DNA of 56,853 nucleotides, from assembly GCA_019312665.1 (NCBI GenBank), contig JAFDCZ010000009.1:1-56853 (forward strand), given 5' to 3'. This stretch comes from Deltaproteobacteria bacterium. GTDB lineage: Bacteria; Myxococcota_A; UBA9160; UBA6930. The notes beneath the pieces were generated by a model, which had not been told where the DNA came from, searched no databases, and saw only the letters and a list, made by a program, of their open reading frames with translations. The translations under genes and the position numbers were made by a program. Positions 31,848 to 40,163 of the stretch are shown piece by piece; within the stretch, counting starts at the first letter, position 1, and every line of letters begins with the position of its first letter.

Positions 31848-33224
31848 ATGGGCGACGGCGACTCCCTCGAACTCTTTCCTTCTACCGGCGAACCCGAGGA
31901 TCGCTCCGCCTCACCCGCGCATCCCACCCATCCAGCCCGCCCCCTGGCCGAGCGCATGCGCCCTCGCAACCTGGACGAAGTCCTCGGACAGGATGCCCTG
32001 CTCGCCCCCGGCGCCCCTCTTCGGACGCTGATCGAGAGGGGTGAGCTGCCTTCCCTGCTGCTGTGGGGGCCTCCGGGCACCGGCAAGACCACCCTTGCCC
32101 GCCTTCTGGCCGGCAGTCCCGACTCGGATTTCGTGCCTCTGTCTGCGGTCGTTGCGGGAATCAAGGACGTGCGTGCCGTGGTCGCCGATGCAGAGCGAAG
32201 TCGTCGGCTGGGCCGCCGTACGGTTCTCTTCCTGGATGAAATCCATCGCTTCAATCGCGCCCAGCAAGACGCCCTGCTTCCGCACGTGGAGGCTGGGACC
32301 ATCACGCTGGTCGGCGCGACCACCGAGAACCCCTCCTTCGAGGTGATCGGGCCGCTGCTTTCGCGCACCCGCGTCTTCACCCTTCAGGCACTGGGCTTCA
32401 GCGACCTGGTCGCACTTCTCGAACGTGCGCTGGTCGATGAGGAGAGAGGGCTCGGCACGAGCGGTGTCGAAGCCGACCCCGAGGCCATTCGCGCCGTGGC
32501 CGAGGCGGCGGACGGCGACGCGCGGCGTGCACTGGGAATGCTCGAAACGGCTGTCGCGATCCACGCCGCGTCCGGGAACGAAGGCATGCTCACCCCCGAG
32601 GCGGTTCGCGACGCAGTCGGCCGGCGCATGCTGCTTCACGATCGCGACCGCGAAGAGCATTACAACGTCGTCTCTGCGTTCATCAAGAGCCTTCGCGCCA
32701 GCGATCCGGACGCGGCGCTCTACTACCTCGCGCGCATGCTGGAAGGCGGGGATGATCCACTCTTCCTGGCGCGTCGCCTGGTGGTCTTCGCCTCCGAGGA
32801 TGTGAGCAACGCAGAGCCGGCCGCCCTCCCCCTGGCCCTCGCCGCCTACCAGACGATCGAGCGCATTGGTCTGCCAGAGGGCCGTCTCACCTTGGCCCAG
32901 GCGACGACCTTCCTGGCGACGGCTCCGAAGAGCAACGCATCGATGCTGGCCCTCGACCGTGCCACCGAAGCGGTGCGCCAACACGGCAACGCAGAGGTGC
33001 CTATGCACTTGCGCAACGCACCCACCGGATTCATGAAGGAGCAGGGCTACGGCGAGGGATATCAGTACCCGCACGATCAGCCGGATACCTTCGTCCCCGA
33101 CCGGAACCTGCCCGATGCACTGGGCGAGGTGGAGTTCTACCGGCCAACACGCTTCGGGCGGGAGGAGCCCATTGCCGACCGCCTGGCAGCGTGGAGAGAG
33201 AAGCGGCGCAGGGCGGATCGTTAG
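31848..33224 (+). CDS. rarA: Replication-associated recombination protein A (MgsA/RarA AAA+ ATPase)
   Basis: A 458-residue AAA+ ATPase that acts at stalled replication forks. Walker A is LLWGPPGTGKTTLARLLAG, and Walker B is VLFLDEIHRFNRAQQDALLPH. The sensor region GATTENPSFEVIGPLLSRTRVF is standard. The C-terminal tetramerisation part holds YNVVSAFIKSLRASDPDAALYYLARML and VPMHLRNAPTGFMKE. About 35 residues precede the conserved RPRNLDEVLGQ. It starts the plus-strand section, divergent from the VWA gene. Confidence 0.97.
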   Translation: MGDGDSLELFPSTGEPEDRSASPAHPTHPARPLAERMRPRNLDEVLGQDALLAPGAPLRTLIERGELPSLLLWGPPGTGKTTLARLLAGSPDSDFVPLSAVVAGIKDVRAVVADAERSRRLGRRTVLFLDEIHRFNRAQQDALLPHVEAGTITLVGATTENPSFEVIGPLLSRTRVFTLQALGFSDLVALLERALVDEERGLGTSGVEADPEAIRAVAEAADGDARRALGMLETAVAIHAASGNEGMLTPEAVRDAVGRRMLLHDRDREEHYNVVSAFIKSLRASDPDAALYYLARMLEGGDDPLFLARRLVVFASEDVSNAEPAALPLALAAYQTIERIGLPEGRLTLAQATTFLATAPKSNASMLALDRATEAVRQHGNAEVPMHLRNAPTGFMKEQGYGEGYQYPHDQPDTFVPDRNLPDALGEVEFYRPTRFGREEPIADRLAAWREKRRRADR

Positions 33225-33297
33225 GCTCTACGAGAAAAAGCCGAAACCTTCTCCGGGAATTCCCCGAGCCCGTCACGGATTCCCACCAGGAGGATCA

Positions 33298-34338
33298 GTG
33301 CTTCCCCGGGTCGCGGACACGCGTGGAGTTGCCGACAAGCAGGCCGTGAGGGGGCTCCAACGGCGACGCATTTTCGAAATCCTCAGCCCCGGGGCCGAGG
33401 GCGACCGGGCCAGTCGTACCTGCGACGCGATCCTGATGGTGTTGATCGTTTCGAACGTCGCCGCCGCGATCGCAGAATCCGTCCCCACCATCCACGCGAA
33501 ACACGGCAGCGCCTTTGCGGTCTTCGAGTTCTTCTCGGTGATGGTGTTCTCGATCGAATACGTGCTCCGCGTGGCCACGATCGTCGAAGGGCCGGACCCG
33601 CGCTTTCGATCCCCCGTGGTCGGCCGCCTGCGGTACATGGTCTCGCCGATCGCCGTGACCGATTTCCTTGCCTTCAGCCCCTTCTACCTCACGGCCTTTT
33701 TCAACGTCGACCTGCGGATCCTTCGCGTCCTGCGCCTGATCCGGATCTTCAAGCTCGCCCACTATTTCTCGGCGCTCAACATCCTCCTCGATGTGATTCG
33801 AACTGAGCGCCATGCATTCGGCGCGGCCTACTTCGTGGTCGTGCTCGGGTTGCTGATGGCGAGCAGCGGCGTCTATCTCTTCGAGCATGCAGCCCAGCCA
33901 GACGTGCTCGGGTCGATCCCGGACGCCATGTGGTGGGCCGTCGCAACGCTTACCACCGTCGGCTACGGCGATGTCACACCGATCACGCTGGGTGGCAAGG
34001 TCTTCGGCACGTTCGTGATGATCCTCGGCGTCGGGATCGTCGCTGTGCCCACGGGCATCCTCGCCACAGGTTTCGCCCTCGAGCTCCATAAACGGCGCGA
34101 GCAGTACCTGCAGCAGGTCCTGATCGCCAACGAGGATGGCGTCATCGACGAAACCGAACGGGCGCACCTCGAAGAGGTGAGGCAAGCACTCGACCTCAGC
34201 CTCGAAGATACGAGCATGCTGCAGGAATCGTCCAGCTTGCTCGCTGCCCCGAATGCAGCGCCCATGAGCGAATGCCCCCATTGTGGCGAGCTGCTTGCTG
34301 GCCCCGTGAAGGAAGCGCTGGCGAAGTCTGACGCGTAG
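33298..34338 (+). CDS. Voltage-gated-type potassium channel
   Basis: A 346-residue six-helix K+ channel. Helices S1-S3 are followed by an S4-like segment with Arg at every third position (LRILRVLRLIRIFK). The pore has the K+ selectivity filter TTVGYGD near residues 219-225 between S5 and S6 (FVMILGVGIVAVPTGILATG). The cytoplasmic C-terminus has an acidic EDGVIDETERAHLEEV helix and a CPHCG pair that might bind metal. The start is a GTG at 33298 with a perfect AGGAGG 5-10 nt upstream; the longer frame overlaps rarA. It lies 73 bp after rarA and upstream of two PPK2 genes. Confidence 0.9.
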   Translation: MLPRVADTRGVADKQAVRGLQRRRIFEILSPGAEGDRASRTCDAILMVLIVSNVAAAIAESVPTIHAKHGSAFAVFEFFSVMVFSIEYVLRVATIVEGPDPRFRSPVVGRLRYMVSPIAVTDFLAFSPFYLTAFFNVDLRILRVLRLIRIFKLAHYFSALNILLDVIRTERHAFGAAYFVVVLGLLMASSGVYLFEHAAQPDVLGSIPDAMWWAVATLTTVGYGDVTPITLGGKVFGTFVMILGVGIVAVPTGILATGFALELHKRREQYLQQVLIANEDGVIDETERAHLEEVRQALDLSLEDTSMLQESSSLLAAPNAAPMSECPHCGELLAGPVKEALAKSDA

Positions 34339-34349
34339 GAACCTACGCG
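34332..34349. repeat. Short palindrome over the K+ channel stop codon
   Basis: CGCGTAGG (34332-34339) and CCTACGCG (34342-34349) flank AA, and the TAG stop lies inside the left arm. The same GCGTAGGAAC string begins the hairpin at the end of the dioxygenase gene (55840). Confidence 0.6.
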
Positions 34350-34707
34350 ACGAGAGCGCACCGCCAAAACAGACTGTGACAAGGCGTCCCGGAGGCCGAT
34401 CTTGCCCCGCTCGAGTGGGGTCGATTGGTGCATTTCGCGACACTCCTCCGATGTATCGCCATTCCATCGCAAACGGAACTCGAAGCGAAATGCGATGAAC
34501 GTGCCTCCGTAGAAGCCTGGGCGGGCCCAACACCGCACGTTCGACTCCCACCCCTTGAACAGGGAAGGCGATGCGCACTTGGCCGGCGTTTTGCTTTGGA
34601 TGAGGGGGCTTGGATCGATCGGTGCGCCAAGAGACCCATCGCCCTTGCAACCAACGATCGTCCGGCCGTCGCCCCCAACGAGGAGCCACGAGAGGAAACA
34701 GGAGCCC
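34339..34707. other. Intergenic region before ppk2, no gene seen
   Basis: This 369-bp stretch separates the channel from the first PPK2 start. Frames on both strands lack protein character; the PPK2 frame is open upstream to 34555 but without recognisable sequence. It holds the short palindrome at 34332-34349 and a CCCCGCTCGAGTGGGG hairpin near 34405-34420. The PPK2 promoter must lie here if the gene is not read from the channel transcript; I could not place it. Confidence 0.5.
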
Positions 34708-35640
34708 ATGCAGGAATCGGAACGAACTGCGAAGAGGATCAGCAAGACCGTCGGGAAGATTCCGGTCCCGGCCAAGGTCATGGGTCGCAACTGGATCAAC
34801 GACGTCATCCGGGGGATGACGAAGCGTGACCGGCACCGGATCCTGCGCACGGCCCTTCAGACCTACATCGAGGCCGAGACGCTCAAACCCTATCAGGCAG
34901 AGCTGATCAAGCTGCAGGAGCACCTCGAGGAGAAGGGTCGGAAGGTCATCATCCTTTTCGATGGACGAGACGCATCTGGCAAGGGCGGCACGATCCGGCG
35001 CGTGACGCGGTACATGAACGAGAAGCATTACCGCACGGTGGCGCTCGGAAAACCCAACGACCAGCAGCAGACCGAGCTGCACATGAAGCGTTATATCGAG
35101 CAGTTTCCCCACGCCGGAGAAATCGTGCTCTTCGACCGCAGCTGGTACAACCGGGCCATGGTAGAGCCCGTCATGGGCTTCTGTACTCCTCGCCAGTACA
35201 AGGATTTCATCCATACCGTCAACGATTTCGAAGAAAGCTTCGTGAGCGACGGCAAGACCACCTTGATCAAGCTCTACTTCTCGGTTTCCAAGGACGAACA
35301 GGCGCGGCGTTTCGCAAGAAGACAGCACGACCCGCTGCGGGCATGGAAGCTCAGCGAAGTCGACCTCCAGGCCCAGGATCTCTGGGGAAAATTCACCAGG
35401 AAGAAGCTCGAACTGCTGGAAAAGACCCATACGAAACTCAACCCCTGGTACGTGATCCGATCGGACCAGAAGGCGTTGGCTCGCCTCGAGACCATCAAGC
35501 TGATTCTCCGGTCAACCACCTACAAGGGCCGGAGCCGATCGCTCGATTTCAAGCCGAACGATGAGATCGTCATTCCGGGCGACAAAGAGGCGAAGCTCAT
35601 GCGCCGTGAGTACCGGCTGCATGGGAAACTCGAGAGCTAG
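34708..35640 (+). CDS. ppk2: Polyphosphate kinase 2, first copy
   Basis: A 310-residue PPK2, which uses polyphosphate to phosphorylate nucleotides (or the reverse). Walker A is LFDGRDASGKGGTIRRV near residues 84-100, and Walker B is LFDRSWYNRA near 141-150, followed by VMGFCTPRQY. The lid region with KDEQARRFARRQHDPLRAWKLSE is intact. A single-domain protein of normal length; it resembles the class I (nucleoside diphosphate) type, but specificity is not provable here. ATG at 34708 has GGAG upstream. It is followed after 61 bp by a second PPK2. Confidence 0.95.
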   Translation: MQESERTAKRISKTVGKIPVPAKVMGRNWINDVIRGMTKRDRHRILRTALQTYIEAETLKPYQAELIKLQEHLEEKGRKVIILFDGRDASGKGGTIRRVTRYMNEKHYRTVALGKPNDQQQTELHMKRYIEQFPHAGEIVLFDRSWYNRAMVEPVMGFCTPRQYKDFIHTVNDFEESFVSDGKTTLIKLYFSVSKDEQARRFARRQHDPLRAWKLSEVDLQAQDLWGKFTRKKLELLEKTHTKLNPWYVIRSDQKALARLETIKLILRSTTYKGRSRSLDFKPNDEIVIPGDKEAKLMRREYRLHGKLES

Positions 35641-35701
35641 CAAGACTGGCTCTCTTCGAGCGAGCAGCCTCCATCTCACTCAGCAGAACAGGCGATCGAA
35701 C

Positions 35702-36517
35702 ATGGGATCCAAGAAGAAAACGAAAGCGCTATCGAAGGAAAAACTCTCGAAGCGCGCCTACGAAGACAAGCTGGCCCAGCTTCAACTGGAACTGGTCAAG
35801 TTGCAGGAGTGGGTCAAGGCGAAGGGCCTGAGGGTGGTCGTCATCTTCGAAGGGAGAGATGCGGCGGGCAAAGGCGGAACGATCAAACGGATCATGCAAC
35901 GCCTCAACCCCCGGGTCTGCCGCGTCGTCGCGTTGGCAACCCCGACGGAACGCGAGAAGACCCAGTGGTATTTTCAGCGTTATACCGCGCATCTCCCCTC
36001 GGCAGGCGAGATCGTGCTCTTCGACCGCAGCTGGTACAACCGCGCCGGTGTCGAACGGGTGATGGGCTTCTGCACAGAGGAGGAGTACGAGGAATTCCTG
36101 CGCTCGTGTCCGGAGTTCGAGCGCATGCTGGTCCGCGGGGGAACCCTCGTAATCAAATATTGGTTCTCGGTCAGCGGAGAAGAGCAGGAGCGGCGCTTCC
36201 AGAAGAGGAATACAGATCCCGTCCGGCGCTGGAAGCTCAGCCCGATGGATCTGGAATCACGTGCCAAGTGGGTCGAGTACTCCATCGCGAAGGACATCAT
36301 GTTCGCCCACACCGACATCAAGCAGGCGCCCTGGTACGTGGTGGAAGCCGACGACAAGAAGCGGGCGCGGCTGAATTGCATCAGCCATCTGCTCAGCCTC
36401 ATCGACTACGAAGATCTCAGCCCCGGGCCGATCGACCTGGCGCCGCACGCCGACGCGGGAGGCTACGTTCGGCCACCGCTCTCCGACCAGCACATCATCC
36501 CCGACATCATGCCGTAG
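35702..36517 (+). CDS. ppk2: Polyphosphate kinase 2, second copy
   Basis: A 271-residue PPK2 paralogue. Walker A is FEGRDAAGKGGTIKRI near residues 49-64 and the FDRSWYNRAGVERVMGFC block is at 107-124. SGEEQERRFQKRNTDPVRRWKLSP forms the lid. The Lys/Ser-rich start MGSKKKTKALSKEKLSK is shorter than in the first copy. The two copies share all catalytic blocks but differ elsewhere, so they are old paralogues rather than a recent duplication; they may have different nucleotide preferences or form mixed oligomers. Its 3' end overlaps the convergent ppx gene by 11 bp. Confidence 0.95.
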   Translation: MGSKKKTKALSKEKLSKRAYEDKLAQLQLELVKLQEWVKAKGLRVVVIFEGRDAAGKGGTIKRIMQRLNPRVCRVVALATPTEREKTQWYFQRYTAHLPSAGEIVLFDRSWYNRAGVERVMGFCTEEEYEEFLRSCPEFERMLVRGGTLVIKYWFSVSGEEQERRFQKRNTDPVRRWKLSPMDLESRAKWVEYSIAKDIMFAHTDIKQAPWYVVEADDKKRARLNCISHLLSLIDYEDLSPGPIDLAPHADAGGYVRPPLSDQHIIPDIMP

Positions 36518-38018
36518 GCGAGGCTCTCAGTACGAGAGCACGGCCGAAGACCGTCTCGAAGAGCGGCGCCTCGCGCATGCCATCCCATAGCTCGAGGTCG
36601 AGATCCTGCGAAGAGCAGAGTTCGATCTCCACCCGGTTGACGATCGTGTGCGTCCTGATCTCTGCCACGCGTTGCTGGTGACTCCGGTCGAATGCGTCGG
36701 CGAGACGAAGGAGCGTGGCCAGGCGGCGCACGACGCGAACCTCAGCCCGCGAAAGCTCGCTCATCGCCGGATGACACTCGTCCGGTGGGCTCCGCCGGTG
36801 GAAGCGCGCCACGCAGGCGGCAAGCCGTCGCTCGCGATCGACCAATCCCAGGATCTCCGTATTCTGGATCAGGTACTGCCCGTGCCGATGATGCCGCTGG
36901 AAGCCGACGGCCTTGCCGACATCATGCAGCCATGCGGCGATCTCGAGTAGCGATCGCGCCTCCATGGGCAGACCGTGGACGGGGCCGAGTTCGTCGAAAA
37001 GTTGGAGCGCAAACCGGGCGACCTCTCGGCCATGGGCCTCCTCGAAATCGAATCTTCTTCCGATGTGGAGCGCCTCGTCCGCGAGCAGGCGTTCCCTCGG
37101 CTGGATTCGCTCCCGATCCTGAAGATCGATCAGGATGCCGTTTCGCAGCCCCCGGTTGACGGCAACGACGGAAGAAAGACCCAGCGCGACCAGCAGCGAT
37201 TCCAGGATCACACCACCCGCAACGATGATGTCCGCTCTGCGTTCAGTGAAGCGCTCGAGCCGTTCGGCGGCGTTCATGGCGATGAGTTTCCGTACAGCCG
37301 CCGCGAGATCCTTCGCGTCGACCTGGGCCGTCTCTCCCGCACATGCGAATTCTGTCACCGCTCGAATCGTTCCGGAGGAGCCAAAGACGACGTCGGGAGC
37401 CTCTTCGATCGCCTCACCAATCCCCTCGTTGATTACCTGCTTGGCGTGGGCCCGCATCAGGGCGACCTTCTTCTTGCCGACGCCCTCCGCCGCACCAAAC
37501 ATCTCCGTCAGCTGCACCGCGCCGAGTTGTACGCTCCATAGCTGGGTGGGCTGGCCGCCTTTGGCCAGAGCGACCTCCGTGGATCCGCCTCCGATATCGA
37601 GAACCAGCGCCCGCTCATCGGCAGGACGCCCTTGGCAGACGCCGAGGCAGATGAGGCGGGCCTCTTCTCGTCCCGAGATCACTTCCAGCGCAATACCCGC
37701 TTGTGTGCGAACCCGGTGCAATACGGCATCCGCATTCCGAGCGTTTCGCAGTGCACTGGTCGCGACGGCGCGGACCTCTGCATCATGGCGTTCGCAGCGC
37801 GACGCGAAACGCTGCAAGGTTCCCACGAGCCGATCCGCCACGACGTCTTGCATGATCCCCGACTCGAAGACCCCGTCCCCCGGCCGAACCGCCGCCCGCT
37901 CGTAGTGAAGCGTCTCGAGAACGCCATCGGGATGAGCCCGAACAATCTCCAGCCGCACCGCATTCGTTCCCACATCGATGGCTCCGAGCACTCGAGCCTT
38001 CTCTGATGTCCGATCCAT
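36507..38018 (-). CDS. ppx: Ppx/GppA exopolyphosphatase family protein with HD domain
   Basis: A 503-residue protein. The N-terminal ASKHA phosphatase domain has AIDVGTNAVRLEIV near residue 13, the conserved VRAVATSALRNARNA, and the phosphate loop LDIGGGSTEVALAKGG near 140. The C-terminal HD domain has AAWLHDVGKAVGFQRHHRHGQYL. Such proteins remove terminal phosphates from polyphosphate or pppGpp. Convergence with two PPK2 genes supports polyphosphate as substrate. I chose ATG 38018 (MDRTSEKARVLG), with GGGGGT about 7 nt upstream, over 38045. Confidence 0.93.
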   Translation of the reverse strand: MDRTSEKARVLGAIDVGTNAVRLEIVRAHPDGVLETLHYERAAVRPGDGVFESGIMQDVVADRLVGTLQRFASRCERHDAEVRAVATSALRNARNADAVLHRVRTQAGIALEVISGREEARLICLGVCQGRPADERALVLDIGGGSTEVALAKGGQPTQLWSVQLGAVQLTEMFGAAEGVGKKKVALMRAHAKQVINEGIGEAIEEAPDVVFGSSGTIRAVTEFACAGETAQVDAKDLAAAVRKLIAMNAAERLERFTERRADIIVAGGVILESLLVALGLSSVVAVNRGLRNGILIDLQDRERIQPRERLLADEALHIGRRFDFEEAHGREVARFALQLFDELGPVHGLPMEARSLLEIAAWLHDVGKAVGFQRHHRHGQYLIQNTEILGLVDRERRLAACVARFHRRSPPDECHPAMSELSRAEVRVVRRLATLLRLADAFDRSHQQRVAEIRTHTIVNRVEIELCSSQDLDLELWDGMREAPLFETVFGRALVLRASPTA

Positions 38019-38324
38019 CCTCACCCCCAGCGAGTCTCGACGCACTGGCAGATCCCGGCAGCCAGCACGCCTCCATCGTGCTCGGCGAGCAGGCTCTGCC
38101 GCGGCTCGATCAACCGTTTGAAGTTCCGGTAGGCGTACCCGAGCCGTCGATGAGGTCGTTCCTCCGGCTCGGTCGCCACCTTTGTGTCGTTCAATGAGAG
38201 GATAGCCAGTCGGTCGCCATCGGACCGCCGGCCGGAGCCGAACTCGCTCACGATCAACGATGCTCTTCCCGTCTGCGAGGCATCGCAGATCTCGCGTGGA
38301 CGCCCTGCTCGGGAGCCCCAGCGC
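38019..38324. other. Unassigned region between ppx and the short hydratase
   Basis: 306 bp without a confident gene. A minus-strand frame (38021-38404) is open and contains RLGYAYRNFKRLIEPR, vaguely like a transposase C-terminus, but it shares its 5' part with the hydratase gene in another frame and has no clear domain. The hydratase loses its normal C-terminus at the boundary of this region, which suggests a past rearrangement here. Confidence 0.35.
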
Positions 38325-38978
38325 TCAGGTGTCGAAGAGCGGCGCCTGGAGCGCCACGAATCCTCGCTTGGTGCTTTCGGCCATCGCCTCGGGAAGCAAC
38401 GCAATCTCCCGCGCCAGGCCGCACGCTGTGTCCAGCAGGTCGTCCGGCTCGACGACGCGGTTCACGAGTCCGATCTGCAGAGCTTCGGCCGCGTCGTAGG
38501 TTCGGCCTGTCAGGCACATCTCGCGGGCGGCTCCGGGGGCCATCACGCCCTTCATCAGCTCGTAGGCCGCAGCTGCACCGAAGCGCACCTGGGGTTGCCC
38601 GAAGATCGCGGCGATCGATGCCAGACGGAAGTCGCACATGGCGGCCAGATCGCAACCGCCGCCCAGCGCCGGGCCGTTGACCGCGGCAATGAGAGGCTTC
38701 GAAAACGTGTAGACCCGATTGTGGTAGGCGGCCGCATCCGCGAAGACCTCCGCCATCTCCCCGCCCGCGAGCTCCGAGCGATCGAAGCCGGCACAGAACG
38801 AAGGGGGCGCAGCGGCGAGAACGACCGCGCGCACCGAATCACTCTTCTCCAACACGTCGAGGCGTGCCACGAGTTCCTCGCGCAGCGCGCGCGAGAGCGC
38901 GTTTCTCTTGGTGGGACGATTCAGCGTCAACACCGCGACACCCTCAGCCTCTTCCAGAATCGTCAATGCATCCGTCAT
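38325..38978 (-). CDS. Enoyl-CoA hydratase/isomerase family protein, C-terminally short
   Basis: A 217-residue crotonase-fold protein. It has LTLNRPTKRNALSRALREEL, the oxyanion-hole segment PPSFCAGFDRSEL, the second hole segment KPLIAAVNGPALGGGCDLAAMCD and VRFGAAAAYELMKG. The usual family length is about 255-265; the C-terminal trimerisation helix and the REGIxAFLEKRxP end are missing after QAPLFDT. Start at 38978 with GAGGAG upstream. Last gene of the leftward catabolic run, 88 bp after the alcohol dehydrogenase. Either truncated or a divergent short form; activity uncertain. Confidence 0.85.
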   Translation of the reverse strand: MTDALTILEEAEGVAVLTLNRPTKRNALSRALREELVARLDVLEKSDSVRAVVLAAAPPSFCAGFDRSELAGGEMAEVFADAAAYHNRVYTFSKPLIAAVNGPALGGGCDLAAMCDFRLASIAAIFGQPQVRFGAAAAYELMKGVMAPGAAREMCLTGRTYDAAEALQIGLVNRVVEPDDLLDTACGLAREIALLPEAMAESTKRGFVALQAPLFDT

Positions 38979-39066
38979 CCCAGTCTCCTCGCTACCCGAT
39001 TCGATTGAAGTCGAGCGACACCTCGCCCACAACCCACCCGGCCGGGCCCAGGCTCTCCAACTCTCA

Positions 39067-40152
39067 TCAACCTTCCTCGAGAACGACACGCGGGCGAATC
39101 GCCTGCCCACTGGCCAAGGCTTCGAAGGCTTCGTTCACCTTGTCGAGCGGGTAGTCGGGCCCGGTCATCGGCTCGATGTGAAGCCGGTCCTGGGCGATGA
39201 GCGCGAAGAGATGCGTGAAGTCTCGCTGTGGATCCATGGAACCGTAGATCGAGCCACGCAATGTCTTGTCGAGCAGGAGCGAGATGATGGGAATGTGGAT
39301 CTCTTCTGCGAAGCCTGTCAGGCCGGCCACGATGGCACGGCCGCCTGACGTCAGGGCGTCGAAGGCCTGGCGCGCGACGGCGCCACTTCCCACAGCCTCG
39401 ACGGCGAGATCCACACCACCTTCGACCAGGCCATGAATCGCCGCAACGGGATCACCGTCTCCAGGCGAGACGAGATCCGTGGCGCCCAGCCGCCCGGCCA
39501 GCTCGAGCCGCGAAGCGTTTGGCTCGACGGCGATGATCCGCGAGGCACCGGCCACACGGGCAGCTTGCACCGCGGAGAGCCCCACGCCTCCGCAACCGAA
39601 CACCGCCACCGTTTCGCCCCATCGCACACCGCCCGTATTGGCGGCGGCCCCAAAGCCGGTCGAGACACCACAGCCCACCAGACAGGCGGAGCCGAAGGGA
39701 ACTTCCTCGGGCACCGGCACGACCGAGCCCGCCGGCACCACGACGAGCTCCGCCAGGCCCGACACGTTCATGTAGCGACCGAGCTGCACGCCGTTCAGCG
39801 CGAGGGAGCCGTCCTGGCCATTGGTCGTGATGCCTGCGCAAACATGCGGACGCCCCGCCCGACAAGCGCGGCAGCGGCCGCAGCGCGGGGTCCAGGCGAT
39901 CACAACACCCTGCCCCACCACCGCCGGTTCGCCGACTCCCGGCCCCACGGCTTCGATTCGCCCGGCGGCTTCGTGGCCCAAGACGGCTGGAAAACTGATG
40001 CCTTCTCCGCTCCGCCAGACATGCAGGTCACTGGCGCAGATCCCACACGCGGCGATCCGCACGCGGACCTCTCCGGGGCCGGGCTCCCGCACGGCGACCT
40101 CTTCGATGCGCAAAGGCTCCCCGGGAGCGTGGGCGACGGCAGCCCGCGCCAT
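39067..40152 (-). CDS. Zinc-dependent alcohol dehydrogenase (MDR family), first
   Basis: A 361-residue medium-chain dehydrogenase. Catalytic zinc ligands are the Cys of CGICASDLH, the HE of LGHEAAGRIE and the Cys of CLVGCGVSTGFG. The structural zinc site is CGRCRACRAGRPHVC. The NAD-binding motif is VFGCGGVGLSAVQAARVAG. It resembles NAD-dependent class III-like alcohol dehydrogenases. The ATG at 40152 is used; a GTG at 40167 overlapping the previous stop (GTGA) is possible. Its substrate is probably an alcohol or hydroxyacyl intermediate of this locus. Confidence 0.93.
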   Translation of the reverse strand: MARAAVAHAPGEPLRIEEVAVREPGPGEVRVRIAACGICASDLHVWRSGEGISFPAVLGHEAAGRIEAVGPGVGEPAVVGQGVVIAWTPRCGRCRACRAGRPHVCAGITTNGQDGSLALNGVQLGRYMNVSGLAELVVVPAGSVVPVPEEVPFGSACLVGCGVSTGFGAAANTGGVRWGETVAVFGCGGVGLSAVQAARVAGASRIIAVEPNASRLELAGRLGATDLVSPGDGDPVAAIHGLVEGGVDLAVEAVGSGAVARQAFDALTSGGRAIVAGLTGFAEEIHIPIISLLLDKTLRGSIYGSMDPQRDFTHLFALIAQDRLHIEPMTGPDYPLDKVNEAFEALASGQAIRPRVVLEEG

Positions 40153-40163
40153 GACGTTCCCGC

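Noticed and set aside
31811-32380. Upstream extension of the VWA gene frame
   Set aside because: It is antisense to rarA and has no domain; the signal peptide starts at 31810.
34505-34560. tRNA-like stretch (TTCGACTCCCACCCC) in the ppk2 upstream region
   Set aside because: No matching acceptor, D-arm or anticodon arm could be folded around it.
33295-35430. 711-codon minus-strand open frame
   Set aside because: Antisense to the K+ channel and first ppk2 gene, both strongly supported.
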